NCBI RefSeq assembly: GCF_014191605.1
Contig: NZ_JACHWU010000003.1
Location: 62,001-126,000, forward strand
Source of the DNA: Prauserella isguenensis
GTDB lineage: Bacteria; Actinomycetota; Actinomycetes; Mycobacteriales; Pseudonocardiaceae
Direction: 5' to 3'
DNA: 64,000 nt
Shown here: piece by piece, positions 17,527 through 26,741 of the stretch
Layout: every line of letters begins with the position of its first letter
Position numbering within the stretch: the first letter of the stretch is position 1
The notes under the pieces: model-generated
Told to the model about the DNA's origin: nothing
Database searches by the model: none
What the model saw: only the letters and a program-made list of their open reading frames with translations
Program-made: the position numbers and the translations under genes

Positions 17527-17882
17527 TGGTCGGCGACCGCGACCTCGACGACGAGGGCGTCGTGACGTTCCTCCAGCACTGCGCCCACGTCGGCGCGCCG
17601 GTGTTCGTCCACCCGTGGGACATGCCCGAGGGGCCGCGGCTGGACCGGTGGATGGCCAGGTGGCTCACGGGCATGCCCGCGGAGACGCACCCTGTCGGTC
17701 CTGGCGATGATCCTCGGCGGGTCTTCGACCGGGTTCCCGACACGCTGCGGATCTGTTTCGCCCACGGTGGCGGCAGCTTCCCCTTCTGGCTCGGCCGCGC
17801 CGACAACGCCTGGCACCGCAGGGGCGACCGCGTGCGCGGCAAGCTGTTGTCGGACAACGCGTCCCGGTTCCTCGGCCGGTGA
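17526..17882 (+). pseudogene. Truncated, frameshifted ACMSD-family amidohydrolase remnant
   Basis: The reading VGDRDLDDEG, FVHPWDMP, GMPAETH, then CFAHGGGSFPFWLGR is the central part of the aminocarboxymuconate-semialdehyde decarboxylase family. The N-terminal metal-binding third and the C-terminal third after SRFLGR are missing. Between them the frame is out of register: one extra C in the CCC run at 17690-17692 and one missing G in the GGG run at 17719-17721 turn the expected LSVLAMILGG into PVGPGDDPRR. A double, compensating shift plus truncation at both ends marks a dead gene. No ribosome site is seen. Confidence 0.75.
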
Positions 17883-17892
17883 CCGATGCGGT

Positions 17893-19095
17893 TCAGCCGC
17901 GCACCTGTTCGGGCAGGAGCCTCACCGTCTCCCGTGCGAGATACAGCCGCGTGAGGTCACCGGGATTGCGCGGGTCTCGACCGGTCAACTGGGCGAGCTT
18001 GTTGAGCCGGTAACGGACCGTGTTCTGGTGGCAGTGAAGCCTGCACCCGGCCTCCGCCGCCGACCCCTCCGCGTCGAACCACGCCTGCAGCGTGTCCAAA
18101 AGCACGCTCTGTTCGTCGGCAGGCAGGTCGAGCAGCTTGTCGAGCGTGTCCCGGGCGAGCCCGGTGCTCAGTTCGGGAGCGGCGGTGACGAGCGCGGCGA
18201 CCCGGGCCTCGTCGAACCGCATGACGACGTTGGTGCCGGGGGTCGCGGCGTCGCGGGCCATGAGTGCCTCGGTGACCGCGTGCGGCGTCGCCACGATCGA
18301 CTCGAACACATCGCTCATCCCGGCACGGCCCGTCGTGATCGTGGCCAGGTAGCGGTTGAGGCGGTCTGCCCGGTACGTCTTGGTCAAGGCGACCAGTCCG
18401 AGTTCACTGTCGGCCTCCGAACGCCACACCGACCGCACGCCGAGTGAACTGAGCGCGCGCTCGACGGACACGGCGGATCCGTCGCGTTCCATCGACCTCG
18501 GGTCGGAGGCCACGACGACGAACCGCCCGACCTTCGGCAGCCGCAACGCGTCGGCGACCTCGGCCGGCCCCTGCCCGGTGGTCGTGACGCCGCTGAAGAG
18601 CGCGGCGAGCGCCGCCTCCCGCAACCGGGAGTCGTTGAAGAGCCGCTCGGTCTCGACATCCTGGTACGCGGTGGTCAGCGCCTGCGCGGACAGGTCGAGC
18701 GAGTTCCACAGCACCGAGGCCGACCCGAGGAGTGCCTGACTGGCCTCGGGGTCGGGACGACAGCGGTGGACGAGTTCGTGCCACATGTGCCGGGTGCCGA
18801 TCCGGTAGGCGTGCAGGACGGCGGCGAGCGGGACGCCGTGCTCGGCCCGTTGCCTGCCGGTGCGGCGCGAGACGCTCGGCTGGTTCGCCTCGTTCTGGAT
18901 CACGTTCTGCAGGCCGACGATGACGTTCGGGTGGACGGCATCGGCGAGTTGCTGCGTGGACATGTAATCGACGTAATAGGGCTCGTCGACACGGATCAGC
19001 CGGGCGATCTCCAGCGTGAGCGTGTCCAGGTCGTCGAGGAGCAGTTCACAGGCGGTCACAACGCGCGCATCCGCGGTGGTGCTGTCACTGGTCAC
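17893..19095 (-). CDS. PucR/CdaR-type transcriptional regulator
   Basis: 400 residues. The C-terminal PucR HTH_30 (HCHQNTVRYRLNKLAQLTGRD) is clear; the middle has the GGDEF-like CdaR fold, and the N-terminal helical domain may sense ligand. GTG 19095 is preceded by GGAGGT. It is divergent from an acyl-CoA ligase and a LIV-type importer, so it likely controls uptake and CoA activation of a carboxylic acid. The family generally activates catabolic genes in the presence of substrate. Confidence 0.85.
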   Translation of the reverse strand: MTSDSTTADARVVTACELLLDDLDTLTLEIARLIRVDEPYYVDYMSTQQLADAVHPNVIVGLQNVIQNEANQPSVSRRTGRQRAEHGVPLAAVLHAYRIGTRHMWHELVHRCRPDPEASQALLGSASVLWNSLDLSAQALTTAYQDVETERLFNDSRLREAALAALFSGVTTTGQGPAEVADALRLPKVGRFVVVASDPRSMERDGSAVSVERALSSLGVRSVWRSEADSELGLVALTKTYRADRLNRYLATITTGRAGMSDVFESIVATPHAVTEALMARDAATPGTNVVMRFDEARVAALVTAAPELSTGLARDTLDKLLDLPADEQSVLLDTLQAWFDAEGSAAEAGCRLHCHQNTVRYRLNKLAQLTGRDPRNPGDLTRLYLARETVRLLPEQVRG

Positions 19096-19222
19096 GGGAC
19101 CTCCTTGTCGCCGAGCACAAACATCCGGTTCGGACGTGAGTCCGGTCACTATGGCTGAACCGGGCGAGCTGGACAAACCTTGGTCGTCACGACATCCCGC
19201 ACGCCTGAGGACCGGAGCTGCG
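19096..19222. promoter_or_regulatory. Divergent control region of PucR and the ligase-LIV operon
   Basis: 127 bases. CCGGTTC at 19125-19131 and GAACCGG at 19157-19163 form a spaced inverted repeat that could be a regulator site. Promoter boxes cannot be placed with certainty. Confidence 0.35.
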
Positions 19223-20719
19223 ATGAATCTGGCCGCGAACCTGGAGCGCACCTCCCGGTTCCATGCGCGCGGAGCGGCCCTGGTCCTCGGTTCCGAGGTC
19301 GTGAGTTACCGGGAACTCGACCGGCAGAGCAGGTGCGTCGCCGGATTCCTCGCTGCGAAGGGGCTGCGCGCGGGCGATCGCGTGGCGCTCATGCTGCCCA
19401 ACGTGCTGGAGTTCGCCCCGCTGTACTACGGCATCCTCCGGGCCGGTGCGATCGCGGTGCCGTTGAGCCCCGACCTCACCGGCCCCGACGTGGACTTCTA
19501 CCTCACCGACTCCGGGGCCCGTGTGCTGTTCACCTGGCAGCCGGACACCGCGGGCGGCGCACCGCTGCCCTGCCGCGACGATGTCCAGACCGTCGCCGTG
19601 GCACCGGGCGCACTCGATTCGCTGTTCGGCTGCCGTCGTCCGCTCGAGGGCGTTGCGGCACGCGAACCCGCCGACACTGCGGTGATCCTCTACACCTCGG
19701 GTGCGACGGCCCGCCCGAAGGGAGTGGCACTCAGTCACGAGAACCTCGTGCACAACACCGACGTCGTGGCGCGGGAACTCGTGGAGCTGGGCCCCGACGA
19801 CGTCGTGTTCGGAGCACTGCCGCTGTTCCACTGTTTCGGTCAGACCACGGCGCTCAACGCCGCGGTGCGCGCGGGCGCCTGCCTCGCGCTCCTCCCCCGG
19901 TTCGACGCGGGCGAGGCCCTCGAGACGGTGCAGCGCACCGGCGTCACCGTCATGCCCGCGGTTCCCACGATGTACGTCGGTCTGCTGAACCACCCGGCAC
20001 GCGACGACGTCGACGCGAGCACGCTGCGGTTGTGCACCTCGGGCGGCTCCGCGCTGCCGGTGGAGGTCCTGCTCGAGTTCGAGCGCACGTTCGGCTGCGT
20101 GGTACTGGAAGGCTACGGGCTCTCCGAAACCTCGCCGGTGGCGACGTTCAACCGCACCGAGCGGCGGCGGGTCGGCTCCGTCGGCACCCCGCTGCCCGAT
20201 GTCGAACTGCGCATCGTCGACGAGGCCGGCCGCGCCGTGGCCGACGGCGAGTCCGGCGAGATCACGGTCCGCGGCCACAACGTCATGACGGGCTACTGGA
20301 ACCGCCCGGACGCGACCGCCGCGGCGATGCCCGACGGGTGGCTGCGCACCGGAGACATCGGGCGCCGGGACGAGGACGGATTCTTCTACCTCGTCGACCG
20401 GAAACAGGAACTGATCGTCCACGCGGGCCACACCGTGTACCCGCGCGAGATCGAGGAAGCACTGTACGAACACCCCGCCGTCCTCGAAGCGGCCGTCGTC
20501 GGAGTCCCGGACCCGAGGACGGGCCACGAGGTCGTCGCCCTGGTGACCCTGTGCCCGGGACGTTCCGTCGGAGGCGAGGAAATCCGCACGTACGTCAAGG
20601 GCAGGGTCGCGGCCGCGGGCTTTCCGCGGCACGTCGAGATCGTTTCCGAACTCCCCAAGTCCTCGACCGGAAAGATCCTCAAACGCGAGATCACGTTCGA
20701 GGTCGCGATGCGAGATTGA
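19223..20719 (+). CDS. AMP-forming acyl-CoA ligase
   Basis: 498 residues, ANL superfamily. ATP loop YTSGATARPKG is a variant of the usual TSGTTGxPKG; GYGLSETSP, GYWNRPDATAAAMPDGWLRTGDIG and the lysine motif LPKSSTGKILKRE are normal. The hinge reads DRKQELIVHAGHTVYPREIE, differing from the common GGxNVYPxEVE form. ATG 19223 has GGAG five bases upstream. The gene heads an operon with the LIV transporter, so it probably activates the imported acid, perhaps an aromatic or branched-chain acid. The substrate is not recognisable. Confidence 0.86.
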   Translation: MNLAANLERTSRFHARGAALVLGSEVVSYRELDRQSRCVAGFLAAKGLRAGDRVALMLPNVLEFAPLYYGILRAGAIAVPLSPDLTGPDVDFYLTDSGARVLFTWQPDTAGGAPLPCRDDVQTVAVAPGALDSLFGCRRPLEGVAAREPADTAVILYTSGATARPKGVALSHENLVHNTDVVARELVELGPDDVVFGALPLFHCFGQTTALNAAVRAGACLALLPRFDAGEALETVQRTGVTVMPAVPTMYVGLLNHPARDDVDASTLRLCTSGGSALPVEVLLEFERTFGCVVLEGYGLSETSPVATFNRTERRRVGSVGTPLPDVELRIVDEAGRAVADGESGEITVRGHNVMTGYWNRPDATAAAMPDGWLRTGDIGRRDEDGFFYLVDRKQELIVHAGHTVYPREIEEALYEHPAVLEAAVVGVPDPRTGHEVVALVTLCPGRSVGGEEIRTYVKGRVAAAGFPRHVEIVSELPKSSTGKILKREITFEVAMRD

Positions 20720-20754
20720 CAACCGGATCCGCCCCATTTCAAAGGAGAAATGAC

Positions 20755-21960
20755 ATGGCACCGACACGAGCGATTCGACCGGCCACGACCGTCGCCGCGG
20801 CACTATGCACGGGTGTGCTGCTGGCGACCAGCGCCTGCGGCGGTGCCGGCGGTAGCGACTCCGACACCATCGTCATCGGCTATTCGGGGCCGTTGAGCGG
20901 TGGCGCGGCCGCGTACGGCAAGAACATCCAGAGCGGTCTGCAACTGGCGATCGGCGACCTCAACGAGGCGGGCGTCACCGTCGACGGCCAGGAGTACCAG
21001 GTGCAATTGCAGTCGCTCGACGACCAGTACGCCCCCGACGCCGCCGCGACCAACGCCCAGCGGCTGGCCGAACAGGACGACGCGGCCGTCGTATTCATCC
21101 CGCACGCCGGGGGAATCCAGGCGGCGCAGGAACTCAACTCCAGCCGCACCGAATTCCTGTTGGGCGCCTACAGTTCCGATCCGAAGATCGTCGAACAGGG
21201 CAACGAGCTGACGATGATGATCCCGCCGAGCTTCACGAGCTACGCGAAACCGTTCGTCGACAAGCTCACCGAGGACGGCCAGAGCAGGCTCGGACTGCTG
21301 GGCACGTCCAGCGAGTACGGCCAGGAGTGGACGAAGCTCGTGTCCGACGAGTGGAACAGCCGCGGTGGCCGGGTGCTCACCGACAACAGCATCGACTACG
21401 CCACCGTCTCCGACTTCGCCGGTCCGGTGTCCCGAACCCTCGCCGAGAACCCCGACGTCATCTTCCTGGGCGGACCGTCCCAGCCGACCGCGGTGATCAT
21501 CGAGGAGGCGCGCAGGCAGGGCTACGAGGGTTCGTTCCTCATCATGGACCAGGCGAAGTTCGAGGAAATGGAGAAGTTCACCGATCCGGCGAACCTCAAC
21601 GACTCCATCGGTGTCAAGCCCGTGCGCGACTACGACGACCCGGGAACCGACGACCTGATCGACAACTACGCCGACGAGGTCACCAAGGAACGGCCGGTGA
21701 CCAGTGAGGTGGCGCTGAACTACCAGGCGGCCGCCATCGTCGTCACCGCCATGCAGCAGGCGGGCAGCATCGACGACCCCACCGCGATTCGCGAAGCCCT
21801 TCCCGACGCGCTCGGCCGGGTCGACGAGCGCTTCCACGTTTCCGGGTTCCCGACGGAGATCACCGACGCGGGCCACCTGCGCAACGCCGACCTCGAGGCC
21901 GCCTACCGCACGCCGGAGGGCGAGTACGAGTACCTCTCCATCGACCAGCCCGACGAGTGA
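20755..21960 (+). CDS. LIV-type ABC transporter substrate-binding lipoprotein
   Basis: 401 residues. N-terminal signal peptide with a lipobox-like LLATSAC ending at Cys about 27, so the mature protein is membrane-anchored outside the cell. The periplasmic-binding type 1 fold begins IVIGYSGPLSGGAAAYGKNI, characteristic of the branched-chain amino acid/aromatic acid binding family. AAAGGAG precedes the ATG. It is followed by two permeases and two ATPases, giving a complete importer. Ligand unknown; association with an acyl-CoA ligase argues for a carboxylate rather than leucine. Confidence 0.9.
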   Translation: MAPTRAIRPATTVAAALCTGVLLATSACGGAGGSDSDTIVIGYSGPLSGGAAAYGKNIQSGLQLAIGDLNEAGVTVDGQEYQVQLQSLDDQYAPDAAATNAQRLAEQDDAAVVFIPHAGGIQAAQELNSSRTEFLLGAYSSDPKIVEQGNELTMMIPPSFTSYAKPFVDKLTEDGQSRLGLLGTSSEYGQEWTKLVSDEWNSRGGRVLTDNSIDYATVSDFAGPVSRTLAENPDVIFLGGPSQPTAVIIEEARRQGYEGSFLIMDQAKFEEMEKFTDPANLNDSIGVKPVRDYDDPGTDDLIDNYADEVTKERPVTSEVALNYQAAAIVVTAMQQAGSIDDPTAIREALPDALGRVDERFHVSGFPTEITDAGHLRNADLEAAYRTPEGEYEYLSIDQPDE

Positions 21961-22009
21961 TCGCCGCGACGGTACCCGTGGCCTGCCGACGACCCTCCAA
22001 GGACGGCAT

Positions 22010-22876
22010 ATGACCCTGTTCATCCAACAGCTGTTCGACGGCCTGGCACTCGGCGGTGTGTACTGCCTGGCCGCCATCGGGCTGACCCTGATATTCGGCG
22101 TCCTGCGGATCCCGAACCTCGCCCACGGCGCGCTGTACATGCTGGGCGCCTACGTCACCTACTTCTTCCTCGTGACGGTGGGTGTGCCCTACGTAGCCGC
22201 GATCGGCCTCGCCGCCGTTGTACTCGCCCTCATCGGCGTACTGCTGGAACGGCTCGTGTTCCACCCGCTGCGCAACGCCCCGCACACCCATCACATGATC
22301 GCCGCGGTCGGCGCGATGTTCTTCTTCCAGGCCGTCGCGCAAGCCCTCTGGGGAGCCGATTTCCGGCGCATGGACTCGCCGATCAGCGGCAGTGTGACGA
22401 TCTTCGGTGCCCAGATCTCGTGGCAGCGGATCGTCATCGTCGGCACCGCGGTGATCGTGCTGGCACTGCTGACGTGGTTCATCAAACGGTCGATCCACGG
22501 GCAGACCATCGAGGCGATCGAGCAGGACCGCACCGGTTCCTCGCTCGTGGGGATCAGTCCCAGCCGGGTCTCGATGCTCACCTTCGGTCTCGCCGCGGCT
22601 CTCGCCACGGTCGCGGCGGGACTCGTGGCGCCCATCAACCTGCTGTCACCCACGATGGGCGACGCGCTCAGCCTCAAGGTGTTCGCGATCATCATCCTGG
22701 GCGGCCTCGGTTCGCTGCCCGGAGCGGTCGTGGGCGGGTTCGCCCTCGCCCTGGCCGAAGTGATGACGTCCACCTATGTCTCGGCCGCAGCCGGCGAGGG
22801 CATCGCGTTCGTCGTCATCGTGCTCGTACTGGCGATCCGGCCGACCGGACTCTTCGCAAGGGCGGTGCAACGATGA
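22010..22876 (+). CDS. livH: LIV-type ABC transporter permease (LivH family)
   Basis: 288 residues with about eight membrane helices. FIQQLFDGLALGGVYCLAAIGLTLIFG at the N terminus and IILGGLGSLPGAVVGGFALAL near the end (the EAA-like coupling loop) are typical of LivH. A four-base ATGA overlap links it to livM. It forms the translocation pore with LivM. Confidence 0.9.
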   Translation: MTLFIQQLFDGLALGGVYCLAAIGLTLIFGVLRIPNLAHGALYMLGAYVTYFFLVTVGVPYVAAIGLAAVVLALIGVLLERLVFHPLRNAPHTHHMIAAVGAMFFFQAVAQALWGADFRRMDSPISGSVTIFGAQISWQRIVIVGTAVIVLALLTWFIKRSIHGQTIEAIEQDRTGSSLVGISPSRVSMLTFGLAAALATVAAGLVAPINLLSPTMGDALSLKVFAIIILGGLGSLPGAVVGGFALALAEVMTSTYVSAAAGEGIAFVVIVLVLAIRPTGLFARAVQR

Positions 22877-23910
22877 CCACCACGTTCTCCCCGCAACGGT
22901 TCGGCACCCTCCTCGTGGCGCTCGCGTTGCTCCTGGCACCGCTGACACTGGGCGGCGAGGAGTACGTGCTGCGCGTGCTGACCGTCGGCGCGACCTATGC
23001 GATCGCCGTCTACGGCATGAACCTCATCCTCGGCCTCACTGGGCAGTTGTCCCTGGCGCACGGCGGTTTCTTCGGCATCGGCGTGTACGTCGTGGGCCTG
23101 TTGACCACCGACTACGACTGGGCGTTCTGGCCGTCGCTCGCGGTCGCGGTGACCGCCACGGCCGTCGGCGGCTACGTGGCCGGCGTCGTGGCGCTGCGCA
23201 CCCACGAGGAGTACTTCGCCATCTTCACCATGGCGATGGGCTTCATCATCTTCCTCGTGATCAGCCGTTGGGAGTCGGTGACGCACGCCCACTCCGGTGT
23301 CAGCGGCGTGAAGTTCCCCGAGGGCTTCGGCGCCTTCGACTTCTCCGAGCCGACCGTGATGTACTACCTGGTCCTGTTGTTCCTGCTCGGCGCCGCGTAC
23401 GTGACGTACGCCGTCCGCCGGTCGGGCATCGGCCGCACGCTCGTCGCGATCCGGACCTCGGAGGACCTGGCGCGCTCGATCGGCGTCAACGTCGGGTTGA
23501 ACAAGCAGCTCGCCTTCGCCGCATCGACCACGTTGGCCGGGCTGGGCGGAGGCCTGTTCGCCGCGGTTCAGGGATTCGTCGGGCCGAGCGCCGCCGGGAT
23601 CGACCTCACCTTCGAGATGCTCATGTTCATCCTCGTCGGCGGTCTGGGCACGGTGCTGGGGCCGGTGGTCGGCACGTTCCTCGTGCTGTTCCTGTTCGAG
23701 TTCTTCCAGGATTTCGAGGCCTACCGTTTCCTCGTCCTGGGGCCGATCATCGTCGTGCTGGTGATCTTCGCCCCGCGCGGCATCGTCGGCTATCTCAACC
23801 AGTTCGTCGGCAGGGTGCGTTCCCGCGGTGCGAACGGTTCCCGGAACCCCGGCGGACCGCGGGGCGACCGGCAGGCGGAGACCACCACCGACGTGAAGGA
23901 GGCGTTGTGA
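22873..23910 (+). CDS. livM: LIV-type ABC transporter permease (LivM family)
   Basis: 345 residues. The family signature GMNLILGLTGQLSLAHGGFFGIG lies near residues 50-75 and ILVGGLGTVLGPVVGTFLV near 255. The C-terminal 30 residues after the last helix are an Arg/Gly-rich cytoplasmic tail. It overlaps livH and livG by four bases each. Start ATG 22873 is fixed by the overlap and family alignment. Confidence 0.9.
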   Translation: MTTTFSPQRFGTLLVALALLLAPLTLGGEEYVLRVLTVGATYAIAVYGMNLILGLTGQLSLAHGGFFGIGVYVVGLLTTDYDWAFWPSLAVAVTATAVGGYVAGVVALRTHEEYFAIFTMAMGFIIFLVISRWESVTHAHSGVSGVKFPEGFGAFDFSEPTVMYYLVLLFLLGAAYVTYAVRRSGIGRTLVAIRTSEDLARSIGVNVGLNKQLAFAASTTLAGLGGGLFAAVQGFVGPSAAGIDLTFEMLMFILVGGLGTVLGPVVGTFLVLFLFEFFQDFEAYRFLVLGPIIVVLVIFAPRGIVGYLNQFVGRVRSRGANGSRNPGGPRGDRQAETTTDVKEAL

Positions 23911-24689
23911 CCCTGCTCGAAGTGCGCGGTCTCGGCAAGCATTTCTCCGGGCTGCACGCCGTCGACGACGTCGACCTCGACATCGCCGAGGGCCGGATCA
24001 CCGCCATCATCGGCCCGAACGGCGCCGGCAAGTCGACGGTGTTCAATCTGCTCGCGGGGTTCTACCGGCCGACGTCGGGCACGGTGCGGTTCCGCGACCG
24101 CGACATCACCGGGATGAGCCCGCACCGCACCGTGGCCCACGGCATCGCCCGCACGTTCCAGACCACGAAGCTGTTCGAGGACGCGACGGTTCTGGACAAC
24201 GTGCTGTCGGGCCGGATCGTGCGCTCCCGGTCGACGGCGTTCGACGCTGTCCTCCGGACGCCACGGCACCGCCGGGAGGAGCGACTCAACCTCGAGAAGG
24301 CCATGGCCGCCCTCGAATTCGCCGGCATAGCCGGGTATCGCGACGAGATCGCCGCGAGTGTGCCGCAGGAGGTGCAGAAGCGCGTGTCCATCGCGTTGGC
24401 ATTGGCCACCGAACCGGAGTTGCTGCTCCTGGACGAGCCCGCCGCGGGCCTCACCGAGGAGGAGACCGTCGGGTTCGCCCAGTTGATCCGGGACATCGTC
24501 GCCGACGGCGTCACCGTCGGGCTGGTCGAGCACCGGATGTCGATGGTGATGAGCCTGGCCGACCACATCCTGGTGCTCGACCACGGCAAGGAGATCGCCT
24601 CGGGGGCTCCGGCGGCGATCCGGACCGATCCGCAGGTGATCGAGGCGTACCTGGGCGCCGACCACACGGATCAGGAAGGTGCTGGCTGA
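23907..24689 (+). CDS. livG: LIV-type ABC transporter ATPase (LivG family)
   Basis: 260 residues. Walker A GPNGAGKST, LivG-specific GIARTFQTTKLF, Walker B LLLLDEPAAGL and the H-loop EHRMS are present. The ABC signature is odd: ASVPQEVQKRVSIALAL replaces the usual LSGGQ/LPYGLQRR pattern. The GTG start overlaps livM by four bases and has AAGGAGG upstream. It pairs with LivF to power import. Confidence 0.9.
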   Translation: MTLLEVRGLGKHFSGLHAVDDVDLDIAEGRITAIIGPNGAGKSTVFNLLAGFYRPTSGTVRFRDRDITGMSPHRTVAHGIARTFQTTKLFEDATVLDNVLSGRIVRSRSTAFDAVLRTPRHRREERLNLEKAMAALEFAGIAGYRDEIAASVPQEVQKRVSIALALATEPELLLLDEPAAGLTEEETVGFAQLIRDIVADGVTVGLVEHRMSMVMSLADHILVLDHGKEIASGAPAAIRTDPQVIEAYLGADHTDQEGAG

Positions 24690-25396
24690 TGTTGACCGTG
24701 CGCGGGTTGTCCGCGGGATACGACGCCGTCGACGTGCTGCACGCGGTCGACATCACCGCCCGGGGCGGTGAGCTCACCGTCGTGCTCGGGGCCAACGGGT
24801 CCGGCAAGACGACGATGTTCCGCGCCATCAGCGGGATCGTACGGCCCAGTGCGGGCGACATCGAGTTCGACGGCAGACGGCTGCCCGGGTTGGCGGCCGA
24901 CCGTATCGTCAAAGCGGGTGTGGCGCACTGTCCCGAGGGGCGGCACCTGTTCGCCAAGATGCCGGTGGAGAAGAACCTCCTGCTCGGCGGTTACGTCCGC
25001 AGGCATGACCAGCGCCGGGTGCGGCAGCTGCTCGGGCGCGTCTACGAACTGTTCCCCGTGCTGTACGACAAGCGGCGGAATCCGGCCGGCACGTTGTCCG
25101 GCGGCCAGCAGCAGATGGTCGCGATCGGCAGGGCGCTGATGTCGGATCCGAGTCTGCTGATCCTCGACGAACCGTCCATGGGGTTGGCTCCGCTGGTCAC
25201 CGCGCAGGTGCTGGACGTGGTCGCGCAGATCAACCGCGACGGCATCGGCGTGCTGCTCGCCGAGCAGAACGCCCAGGCCGCGCTGCGTATCGCGCACCAC
25301 GGGTTCGTACTCGCCGAGGGACGCGTCGTGCTGTCGGGCACGGCCGCCGACCTGCTCGACGACCCGGACGTGCGCGAGGCCTACCTCGGCCTGTAG
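24689..25396 (+). CDS. livF: LIV-type ABC transporter ATPase (LivF family)
   Basis: 235 residues, the normal LivF length. Walker A GANGSGKTT, intact LSGGQQQMVAIGRAL signature, Walker B LLILDEPSMGLAP and the LivF-type LLAEQNAQAAL switch region. It overlaps the livG stop by one base (TGATG). Last gene of the operon; convergent with yigZ. Confidence 0.92.
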   Translation: MLTVRGLSAGYDAVDVLHAVDITARGGELTVVLGANGSGKTTMFRAISGIVRPSAGDIEFDGRRLPGLAADRIVKAGVAHCPEGRHLFAKMPVEKNLLLGGYVRRHDQRRVRQLLGRVYELFPVLYDKRRNPAGTLSGGQQQMVAIGRALMSDPSLLILDEPSMGLAPLVTAQVLDVVAQINRDGIGVLLAEQNAQAALRIAHHGFVLAEGRVVLSGTAADLLDDPDVREAYLGL

Positions 25397-25440
25397 CACC
25401 GCAGGTCCGTCGTGCGGGTCGAGGACAGGGCCTGCGACGG

Positions 25441-26061
25441 TCACGGCAGGTAGAGGTCGCGCGGGCCGGCGTCGACGGCCTCGATCCCACCACCGGAGTG
25501 TTCGGCGAGCCACTCCTCGAACCGTGCCGGGTCGGTGACCGCGACCGTGAAGGTGACGTCCGAGCCGTAGTCGGTGTCGCGCAGCAGGTACGGCGAGTTG
25601 CGCAGGTCGTGTTCGATCCGTCCGGCACGGTCGTGCGGCACGGACACCAGCAGTTCGTGGTGGCGGACCCGGCGCAGCGTGCCGACGTGATCGAGCGTCT
25701 CGGCCAGCACACCGGAGTAGGCGCGGATCAGACCTCCCGCGCCGAGTTTCGTCCCGCCGAACCATCGGGAGACGACGGCGACGACGTCGGTCAGGCCACG
25801 CCGGGTCAGGACCTCCAACATGGGTGCGCCGGCGGTGCCACCGGGTTCGCCGTCGTCGTTGCTGCGTGCGACCAGATTGCCGGTGTCCGGGTCCCCGATC
25901 CGGAGCGCCGTACAGTGATGGGTGGCGTCCGGGCCGTCCTTGCGGACGCGGGCGATCACCGCCGTGGCCGCGTCGACGTCGCCGACCCGCGCGACGACAC
26001 AGCGGAACCGGGATCGCTGTATGTCGACCTCGTGTTCGCCGTCCCGCGCAATGACACCCAT
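25441..26061 (-). CDS. YigZ/IMPACT-family protein
   Basis: 206 residues. The UPF0029/IMPACT N-terminal domain is marked by VVSRWFGGTKLGAGGLIRAYSG, followed by the C-terminal DUF1949-type ferredoxin-like domain. The family associates with translation/ribosome-related stress control in other organisms, but the biochemical role is unsettled. ATG 26061 is chosen because family members start there (MGVIARDGEHEV). It lies 40 bases after the TRIC remnant in the same direction. Confidence 0.85.
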   Translation of the reverse strand: MGVIARDGEHEVDIQRSRFRCVVARVGDVDAATAVIARVRKDGPDATHHCTALRIGDPDTGNLVARSNDDGEPGGTAGAPMLEVLTRRGLTDVVAVVSRWFGGTKLGAGGLIRAYSGVLAETLDHVGTLRRVRHHELLVSVPHDRAGRIEHDLRNSPYLLRDTDYGSDVTFTVAVTDPARFEEWLAEHSGGGIEAVDAGPRDLYLP

Positions 26062-26101
26062 CCCGGCGAGTGTAGGCGACCCCGGTCGGACGGCTCGTCC
26101 G

Positions 26102-26741
26102 TCAGCCGCGCTCGTCGCGGCGGCCCGGCGGGGCCGGTGCCTGCAGACCGAAGTGGACACCGGCCATGCGGACCGTGAAGCACACGCCGACGGCCGCCAG
26201 CGCCGCCCACACGCCGTAGACGTCCGCCCGGATCGTGACGACCGTGACCGCGGCGCCGAGGAGGGCAGGGATGGCGTACAGATCGCTCTGCAACACCGAC
26301 GGCACCCGGCGGACCCAGCGTGTCACGGATGGTGCCGCCTCCCACCGCCGTGACGCCGCCCAGCAGGATCGCCGGGGTGACGTCGAGTCCGGCCTCGAGC
26401 GCGGTGCTGGCGCCGATGACGGCGAACGTACTCAGCCCGACGGCGTCCAGCACGTTGATGGGCGTCTCCAACCGGTCCAGCCACTGGCTCAGCGCGAACG
26501 CCGCCAACCCGCCACCGCCCGCGGTTGCCAGGTACGGCCACTCCCGGAACGCCGTGGGCGGCACGGCCCCGATCAGCACGTCGCGCATGATCCCGCCGCC
26601 GAGGGCCGTGATCACCCCGAGGGTGACGACGCCCACGATGTCCAGTCGGGCCGCGCGTACCGCCGTCAGCGCGCCGTTGAGCGCGAACGCGAACGTGCCG
26701 GTGAAATCCAGCGCCAACAACAACGGTGGTGCGGTCGCCAT
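26102..26741 (-). pseudogene. TRIC / UPF0126 (YicG-like) membrane channel, frameshifted
   Basis: Two frames together make a normal roughly 210-residue UPF0126 protein: seven helices built from two homologous halves, ALGGGIMRDVLIG in the first and AVGGGTIRDTL in the second. At the second motif the frame breaks: a run of three bases at 26314-26316 appears to hold one extra G on the minus strand, so RDTLGPPGA replaces the expected RDTLVRRVPSVLQ. The correct continuation (VLQSDLYAIPALLGA to the stop at 26102) is intact in the other frame. Both halves look unmutated, so this is a very recent mutation, phase variation or a sequencing error. TRIC channels conduct monovalent cations. Confidence 0.8.
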
